Source of the DNA: Pseudomonadota bacterium | GTDB taxonomy: Bacteria; Pseudomonadota; Alphaproteobacteria; SMXQ01 | Reading direction: 5' to 3' | Assembly (NCBI GenBank): GCA_022562375.1 | Contig: JADFPK010000003.1 | Span: 1-19,751, forward strand | Length of the DNA stretch: 19,751 nucleotides | Shown here: positions 15,674 to 19,751 of the stretch, one piece after another | How the letters are laid out: each line of letters starts with the position of its first letter | Numbering within the stretch: position 1 is the first letter of the stretch | Made by a program: the position numbers and the translations under genes | The notes under the pieces: generated by a model | What the model saw: the letters and a program-made list of their open reading frames with translations, nothing else | Databases searched by the model: none | Told to the model about the DNA's origin: nothing

Positions 15674-15677
15674 CTAG
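15674..15677. repeat. CTAG target-site duplication, right
   Basis: The right copy of the 4-base target duplicate follows the end of the IS element. Removing the IS and one CTAG leaves only 37 bases between the stop of the exported-protein gene and the ATG of the amidohydrolase. Confidence 0.75.
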
Positions 15678-15714
15678 GCCGCCGCCGCATTCGGCGGTGG
15701 AAAGGATCGCGGCA

Positions 15715-16638
15715 ATGGACCAGCCCAAGACACCCAACGACGCCGGACCGGACGCCGAGGCGCCGCTATGCGCCGCGCCGGACCCGGAGCCGCGTAAACC
15801 AAGGATTGTCCTGCCGCCGGGCGCTTGCGACAGCCACGCCCATATCTGCGGGCCGGAATCGGCCCACCCTTATGCCCCCGCGCGCATCTACACGCCGCCC
15901 GACGCCTTGCTTGGCGATTATCTCGAGATGCTCGGCGCCCTCGGGGTGGAGCGCGCGGTGCTGGTCCAGCCCAGCGTCTACGGCACCGACAACACGGTGC
16001 TGATGGAAGCCCTCGAGAAGGCCGGCCCCCGGTGCCGCGCCGTCGCCGTCGTCGATGAAGCGGTGACCGACGCCGACATCGAACGGCTCCATAATGCTGG
16101 CGTCAGGGGGCTGCGTTTCAACCTCGTCGATGTCGCCGATCCCTCGGGCGCCATCGCGCTCGGCCCGGTGACGCGCCTCGCCGAACGCGTCAAGCCGTTG
16201 GGCTGGCATGCCGAGTTCCTCATCCACGTCGATGATTATCCCGGCCTCGACGCCATGTTCGCCGATTTCCCGACCGATATCGTCATCGGCCATATGGGCT
16301 ATATGCGCCCCGGCCGGGACATCGGCGAGGCCGGGTTCGAGGCCATGGTGCGCCTCGCTCGCGCCGGCAGGTGCTGGGTCAAGCTGACCGGTCCTTACCG
16401 CATCTCGGCGGGCGACTTGCCCTACGGGGACGTCACGGCCGTGGCGAGGGCGCTCGTCGAGGCGGCGCCGGGACGCGTCGTCTGGGGCACGGACTGGCCC
16501 CATGTCATGGTTACCAAGCCGATGCCGAATGATGGCGATCTCTGCGATCTTTTGGCCGATTGGGTACCCGATGCCGATCTGCGAAAGCGGCTTTTGGTGG
16601 ATAATCCGGCGGAACTCTACGGCTTCGGCCGGCCCTGA
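15715..16638 (+). CDS. Amidohydrolase-2 family metal hydrolase (PDC-lactonase-like)
   Basis: A 307-residue TIM-barrel hydrolase of the amidohydrolase_2 group. The metal-binding pair is H41/H43 in CDSHAHICGP. Further expected residues are H165 and H171 (GWHAEFLIHVD), H193 (IGHMG) and the catalytic D260 in WGTDWPHVM. The end NPAELYGF is a family hallmark. The closest known activities are 2-pyrone-4,6-dicarboxylate lactonase (LigI) and sugar-acid lactonases; the true substrate is not determined by these motifs. The ATG at 15715 is preferred because GGAAAGGA lies eight bases before it; a GTG six codons upstream overlaps that site. Residues 1-30 form a Pro/Asp-rich extension before the barrel. The IS element now separates it from the small exported-protein gene with which it may once have formed a unit. 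Confidence 0.9.
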   Translation: MDQPKTPNDAGPDAEAPLCAAPDPEPRKPRIVLPPGACDSHAHICGPESAHPYAPARIYTPPDALLGDYLEMLGALGVERAVLVQPSVYGTDNTVLMEALEKAGPRCRAVAVVDEAVTDADIERLHNAGVRGLRFNLVDVADPSGAIALGPVTRLAERVKPLGWHAEFLIHVDDYPGLDAMFADFPTDIVIGHMGYMRPGRDIGEAGFEAMVRLARAGRCWVKLTGPYRISAGDLPYGDVTAVARALVEAAPGRVVWGTDWPHVMVTKPMPNDGDLCDLLADWVPDADLRKRLLVDNPAELYGFGRP

Positions 16639-16830
16639 CGGCGAGGCTGAATCTTCCGTCGTGTCGAGTCCTTAACCAAACCCGGCAACGGAAGTTTAAC
16701 CTTACAGAGCCATGATGGAGCGCCGAAGGGCTTCCGATTCATTCGGAAACCATCACGCTATTCGAGCGGGCCGTCCCCGCGACGGCACGGTGGTTCACGA
16801 TTTGGCACTTCGAAACGGAGTGGAGCAGGC

Positions 16831-17238
16831 ATGGCTAAGTTCAAGGCAGGCGACATCCGGGTCCTCGTGATCGACCGCCAGCGGGGCATGCGCTCGATCC
16901 TGCGCCAATTGCTCGCTCAGATCGGCATCGAAGACGTCATCGAGGCGATAAATGGGGAGGAGGCCCTCGAGATAATCGACCGACCGGAGATCATGGAGCC
17001 CGATGTCATCATCTGTGATCTCCATTTGGACAAGCTGGACGGCCTGGAGCTCTGCAACATGTTCCGCCTTGACAAGGAACGCGTCACGCCGATCATTATC
17101 GTCACCGGGGAGTCCGACGAATTCCTCCACGAAGTGGCGCGACAGGTCGGGGCGGTCGAGGTGTTGACGAAACCGGTCTCGGCGCCGGACCTCCTGGTAC
17201 AGATCCAGACGGCGATCGGCTTCACCGGGACCGCCTGA
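16831..17238 (+). CDS. CheY-like single-domain response regulator 1 (altered acidic pocket)
   Basis: A 135-residue receiver domain with no output domain. The phospho-acceptor is D63 (IICDLHLDK), the switch Thr T92 (IVTGESDE) and the conserved Lys K114 (LTKPVS). The acidic pair that binds Mg is VIDR (D15, R16) where most receivers have DD. The neighbour at 17545 keeps DD at the same positions and aligns over its full length without gaps, so this is a diverged tandem duplicate. Both genes have a similar ribosome-site context ending CAGGC-ATG. Phosphorylation may be weakened or regulated differently. Upstream (16732-16748) is a small hairpin, TTCCGA/TCGGAA, and two TTAACC repeats (16672 and 16696). 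The kinase partner is unknown. Confidence 0.92.
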   Translation: MAKFKAGDIRVLVIDRQRGMRSILRQLLAQIGIEDVIEAINGEEALEIIDRPEIMEPDVIICDLHLDKLDGLELCNMFRLDKERVTPIIIVTGESDEFLHEVARQVGAVEVLTKPVSAPDLLVQIQTAIGFTGTA

Positions 17239-17544
17239 CACCAGCGACGGGCGCCGACGATCTTCGAACCCGACCCCATCCCCTCCCCCGGCAAGACCGG
17301 CCGTGTCCGACGCCCGGGCAAGGGGCAGAAGCATCACTTCAAAATGACGCCGCTCCCTCGCCCAACCGTGGCGGGCAGCGGCGCTGTGTTTGGCAACACA
17401 CCCTTACCGGGACTCGGCGAAGTGATGGTGGCAATGGCGAAGACGTTTTGTTACCATCCGGTCGCGATCATACTAATGAGTGGGCAACCCCACCATCCGC
17501 GCGACGTTTCACCCAGCACTGCATAAGAATGGTGAGGAACAGGC
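17239..17544. promoter_or_regulatory. Intergenic region with candidate promoter for regulator 2
   Basis: About 306 bases without a credible gene. A possible sigma-70-type promoter is TTGTTA (17448-17453), a 17-base spacer, then TACTAA (17471-17476). A 6-base inverted repeat, TGTGTT/AACACA with loop TGGC, lies at 17385-17400 and could be a terminator of regulator 1 or an operator. The presence of its own promoter would let the two regulators be expressed separately. Confidence 0.4.
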
Positions 17545-17952
17545 ATGTCTGAAATTCAAGCGGTCGATATCAGTGTCCTCGTCATCGACGATCAGCGCGC
17601 CATGCGCTCGATCGTCCGCCAATTGCTATCCCAGATCGGGATCGACGACATCCACGAAGCCCGGAACGGCGAGGAAGCCCTCGAATTCCTCAACCAGCCG
17701 AGCAACGAGGACCCGGACGTCATCATCTGCGATCTCCATATGGACAAGATGGACGGCTTGGAGTTCTGCAACCAGGTTCGCCGGGACAAGGAACACGTCA
17801 TTCCGATCATCATCCTGACCGGGGATTCGGACGAGCTCCTGCATGAAGTGTCGAAACAGGTCGGGGCGGTGGCGGTGCTGACCAAACCGGTCTCGGCGCC
17901 GGAACTCCAGGAACATATCCAAACCGCCCTCGGTCGCGCCGTCGGCAAATAG
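17545..17952 (+). CDS. CheY-like single-domain response regulator 2
   Basis: A 135-residue stand-alone receiver domain with the full set of residues: acidic pair D15/D16 (VIDDQRAMRS), phospho-acceptor D63 (IICDLHMDKMDG), T92 (LTGDSDE) and K114 (LTKPVS). It is expected to be phosphorylated by a histidine kinase and to act by protein contact, as CheY or DivK do. The ribosome site is GAGGAAC before CAGGC-ATG. It is a gap-free paralog of the preceding regulator and differs from it most clearly at residue 16. It is convergent with, and ends 14 bases from, the substrate-binding protein gene. Confidence 0.93.
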   Translation: MSEIQAVDISVLVIDDQRAMRSIVRQLLSQIGIDDIHEARNGEEALEFLNQPSNEDPDVIICDLHMDKMDGLEFCNQVRRDKEHVIPIIILTGDSDELLHEVSKQVGAVAVLTKPVSAPELQEHIQTALGRAVGK

Positions 17953-17966
17953 CTCTGCCCCCGGTG

Positions 17967-18665
17967 CTACTCGACCCCGGTGGCGCGGAAGGTTTCTTTC
18001 GCCGCCGGGGTGGCCATCGAATCTATGAAGGCTTGCGCCGGCTCCGGTGCGCGGGCGGTCGCCGAAAGCCCCGCCGCATAGGTGGTCGTCTTGCCGATCT
18101 CTTCGGGCAGCGGGCCGACCAGCGTGACTCCCTGGTCCCGATAGACACGAATCTCGGGGATCTGGCCGAAGCCGATCTCGTTCAGGGCCTCGCTCGCCGC
18201 CAAATGCTTCATCACCTCGGCCCCGGTGGCGACCCGCGTTGTCTTGGCCGCGACCTCCTCGGCGACGCCGAGGCGCGCCATCAGCTCTTCGATGTAAAGG
18301 CCGCTCGAGGCCCGGTTGTAGACCAGTGAATCGGCGTCGAGGATCGCTTTCTTCAATGTCTCCGCCGTCGAAATGTCGGGCGCGGGCGCGCCCTCGCGGA
18401 CGACGACGGCGGCCTTGACGCCGCCGATGACGGCGCTGGTCCCGGCCACCACCAGGCCCTTCTCCTCGAACGCCTTCATCGCCGGCGCCGGGGCGATGAC
18501 GACATCGGCCTCGGCGGTGCCGTCCTCGACCTTGCCCTTGAGCACCGGGGCGGTGGCGAAGGTGACGGTGACGGCGACGCCGGTGTCGCGTCCGAACGCC
18601 TCGGCCAGCGTACCGACGCCCCGCTTGACGGCGCCGGCGCTGAGCACCCTGATGTCTTCCGTCAT
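17967..18665 (-). CDS. Signal-less substrate-binding-domain protein (ModA-like)
   Basis: A 232-residue protein with the fold of periplasmic anion-binding proteins of the ModA type. IRVLSAGAVKRGVGTLAEAF matches the first lobe start, FATAPVLKGKVEDG and EADVVIAPAPAMKAFEEKGLV follow, and the C-terminal ARAPEPAQAFIDSMATPAAKETFRATG is typical (PEAAKAFIDFL...). The start ATG (18665) has GGGGGAG just upstream, and there is no signal peptide: the domain begins within the first five residues. It is therefore probably cytosolic, not a transporter subunit, and no ABC permease or ATPase gene is nearby. It lies 77 bases downstream of the nuclease-fold gene on the same strand. Ligand unknown; molybdate-like oxyanions or small organic anions are possible. 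Confidence 0.8.
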   Translation of the reverse strand: MTEDIRVLSAGAVKRGVGTLAEAFGRDTGVAVTVTFATAPVLKGKVEDGTAEADVVIAPAPAMKAFEEKGLVVAGTSAVIGGVKAAVVVREGAPAPDISTAETLKKAILDADSLVYNRASSGLYIEELMARLGVAEEVAAKTTRVATGAEVMKHLAASEALNEIGFGQIPEIRVYRDQGVTLVGPLPEEIGKTTTYAAGLSATARAPEPAQAFIDSMATPAAKETFRATGVE

Positions 18666-18742
18666 CCGTCTCCCCCCTGAACAAACCGGATTGGCGCCGA
18701 ATACCCCGTGCGCCAAGGCCCTTCGGCCCGGACTTCGCCGCG

Positions 18743-19216
18743 TTACCTTTCGCCCATCATGGCGCGCCAGTCCCACGGCTTGGTGAACCTGAAATTCCAC
18801 AGACCCAGTTTCTGGCGTTTGGCCTCGGCCTCGGCCTTGATATAGACCTCGACCTGTTTCGGCTGCGCCAGCGCCCAACCGCTGCGCACCAGGCCGCCGG
18901 CGACGTCCCGGCCCTTGGCGTCGAAACACAGCGCGACGACGACGCCATCCACCACCGATTTTTCGCGGCAGGTCAGGCGTTGATCCTTGACGTTGAGCCA
19001 CAGGTTGCGTCTGGCGGAATGACCGCAGGGAAACTCCTTGTCCTGATACCAGCAGGTCTGGCCGAGGTCCGGCGCGACGATGCCATAGAGCCGCACCCGC
19101 TTGCCGGCCAGCTCGATTTCATCGCCGTCGATGACGCGCGCTTCGCCCTTGAACACCCCGGCGATGGCGGCGCCGGCGACCATCAGCAACAGGGCGGAAA
19201 ATAACAGAACGCGCAT
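18743..19216 (-). CDS. Exported staphylococcal-nuclease-fold protein (copy 2, degenerate)
   Basis: A 157-residue paralog of the protein at 8578-9063. The signal peptide is MRVLLFSALLLMVAGAAIAG. The domain keeps VIDGDEIEL (D30, D32) and the Arg at 42 (RVRLYGI). But the LYGIDAPE motif is LYGIVAPD: the catalytic Asp is V47 and the Glu is D50. The segment that should carry the second catalytic Arg reads DGVVVALCF. The same four Cys and the same KLGLWNFRFTKPWDWRAMM ending are kept. The fold is preserved while metal binding and catalysis are probably lost, so it may bind ligand or protein. A start 14 codons upstream is possible, but the ATG at 19216 begins the signal peptide. It sits between NfeD-like and substrate-binding genes on the same strand. 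Confidence 0.85.
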   Translation of the reverse strand: MRVLLFSALLLMVAGAAIAGVFKGEARVIDGDEIELAGKRVRLYGIVAPDLGQTCWYQDKEFPCGHSARRNLWLNVKDQRLTCREKSVVDGVVVALCFDAKGRDVAGGLVRSGWALAQPKQVEVYIKAEAEAKRQKLGLWNFRFTKPWDWRAMMGER

Positions 19217-19302
19217 CACGACACCGGGTAATCGAGGGAAAACCGGAGCCGTTCCCAAAGAGCCTGGCCGATGCAGTCCATGATCAATACTCGGACAAGC
19301 TC

Positions 19303-19749
19303 CTAACCGTCCCTCTCCACCAACAGGATCACCCCGTCGACGCCGGTCACCTTGACGCGGATTCCGGTGGCGAGGTCCTCGCCACCGACCTTCCAGACGG
19401 TGTCATCGACGCTGAGTTTGCCGACGCCGTTGACGATCGGTTCCTCCAGGGTGAAGACACGCCCGACATATTGCCGACCCCGGCGGTTAAGCGCCGGTTG
19501 GTCCGTCGCCATCGGCCGGGACCGGACCCACATTCGCCCGCCGACGGCGGCGGCGACCGCGAGGACGGCGAAAACCAGGACCTGCCGTTCCCAGCCGATG
19601 CCCGGGAAGAAGAAGACCATGAGCCCGGTAACGACGGCGGCGGCGCCGATAAACAGGAGCACGAACGTCGGCAGCACCATCTCCAGCACCATGAGGACGC
19701 CGCCGAGGATGAACCAGTGCCAAAAGGTGATGCCGTCGAGGGCCGTCAT
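19303..19749 (-). CDS. NfeD-family membrane protein
   Basis: A 148-residue short NfeD-like protein. Two to three membrane helices come first (about 8-50 and 56-72; FWHWFILGGVLMVLEMVLPTFVLLFIGAAAVVTGL), followed by a small soluble beta-barrel (OB-like) domain from about residue 90 (RQYVGRVFTLEEPIVNGVGKLSVDDTVWKV...GIRVKVTGVDGVILLVE). Short NfeD proteins usually pair with stomatin/SPFH proteins in membrane-domain maintenance; a stomatin gene would be expected upstream, outside the window. The ATG is at 19749, two bases from the edge, so the ribosome site cannot be seen and a longer N-terminus is not excluded. It is probably the first visible gene of a minus-strand unit continuing into the nuclease-fold gene 86 bases on. 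Confidence 0.88.
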   Translation of the reverse strand: MTALDGITFWHWFILGGVLMVLEMVLPTFVLLFIGAAAVVTGLMVFFFPGIGWERQVLVFAVLAVAAAVGGRMWVRSRPMATDQPALNRRGRQYVGRVFTLEEPIVNGVGKLSVDDTVWKVGGEDLATGIRVKVTGVDGVILLVERDG

Positions 19750-19751
19750 CA

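Noticed and set aside
16672..16701. Possible CtrA binding site from two TTAACC copies upstream of regulator 1
   Set aside because: The spacing between the TTAA halves is 20 bases, not the 7 of the CtrA consensus, so I noted the repeats but did not call a site.
17626..18684. Minus-strand open frame of 352 codons over regulator 2 and the binding-protein gene
   Set aside because: It covers two recognisable genes in other frames, and its translation is Gly/Arg-rich without any domain.
1..19751. Search for CRISPR arrays, tRNA or rRNA genes and phage attachment sites
   Set aside because: No regularly spaced short repeats, cloverleaf-like stretches or rRNA-like sequence were seen by eye; tRNAscan or CRISPR software would be the decisive check.

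Overview
The window is GC-rich, with many NADP-type oxidoreductases, a CHASE2 adenylate cyclase, CheY-like regulators and a PAS histidine kinase. This points to an alphaproteobacterium, probably of Rhodospirillales type; that placement is inferred from gene content only. No rRNA, tRNA or CRISPR array was seen.

Layout, left to right. (1) 1-383: the start of a nitrilase on the minus strand, cut by the window edge. (2) 641-6493: an accessory block bounded by two copies of an aldo/keto reductase (AKR) gene. Copy 1 is cut after codon 221 and joined to a CHAT (caspase-like) protease gene that has lost its N-terminal part. Next come an exported beta-rich protein and a complete CHASE2-class III adenylate cyclase, then the intact AKR copy. 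(3) 6738-11134: a class V aminotransferase; a small lipoprotein on the minus strand; a 269-bp MITE-like element with 29-bp inverted repeats; an exported nuclease-fold protein with its own terminator; a sulfite-oxidase-family enzyme; and a HAD phosphatase. (4) 11135-13525: an AT-rich island and a membrane PAS histidine kinase with a TTG start. (5) 13651-16638: a small exported protein gene that appears frameshifted, an IS1380-family element inserted in a CTAG that contains that gene's stop codon, and an amidohydrolase. (6) 16831-17952: two tandem CheY-like receiver proteins, the first lacking one Mg-binding acidic residue. (7) 17967-19749, minus strand: NfeD-like membrane protein, a second degenerate nuclease-fold protein, and a signal-less substrate-binding-domain protein, possibly one operon.

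The best candidate for a new system is the CHAT protease / exported protein / CHASE2 cyclase cassette. It could link envelope sensing and cAMP synthesis to a caspase-like protease, but here the protease is truncated and the cassette sits between recombinogenic AKR repeats. Other structure worth attention: the MITE-like element, hairpin leaders conserved before both AKR copies, a hairpin-rich spacer after the CHAT gene, and two nuclease paralogs with altered active sites.
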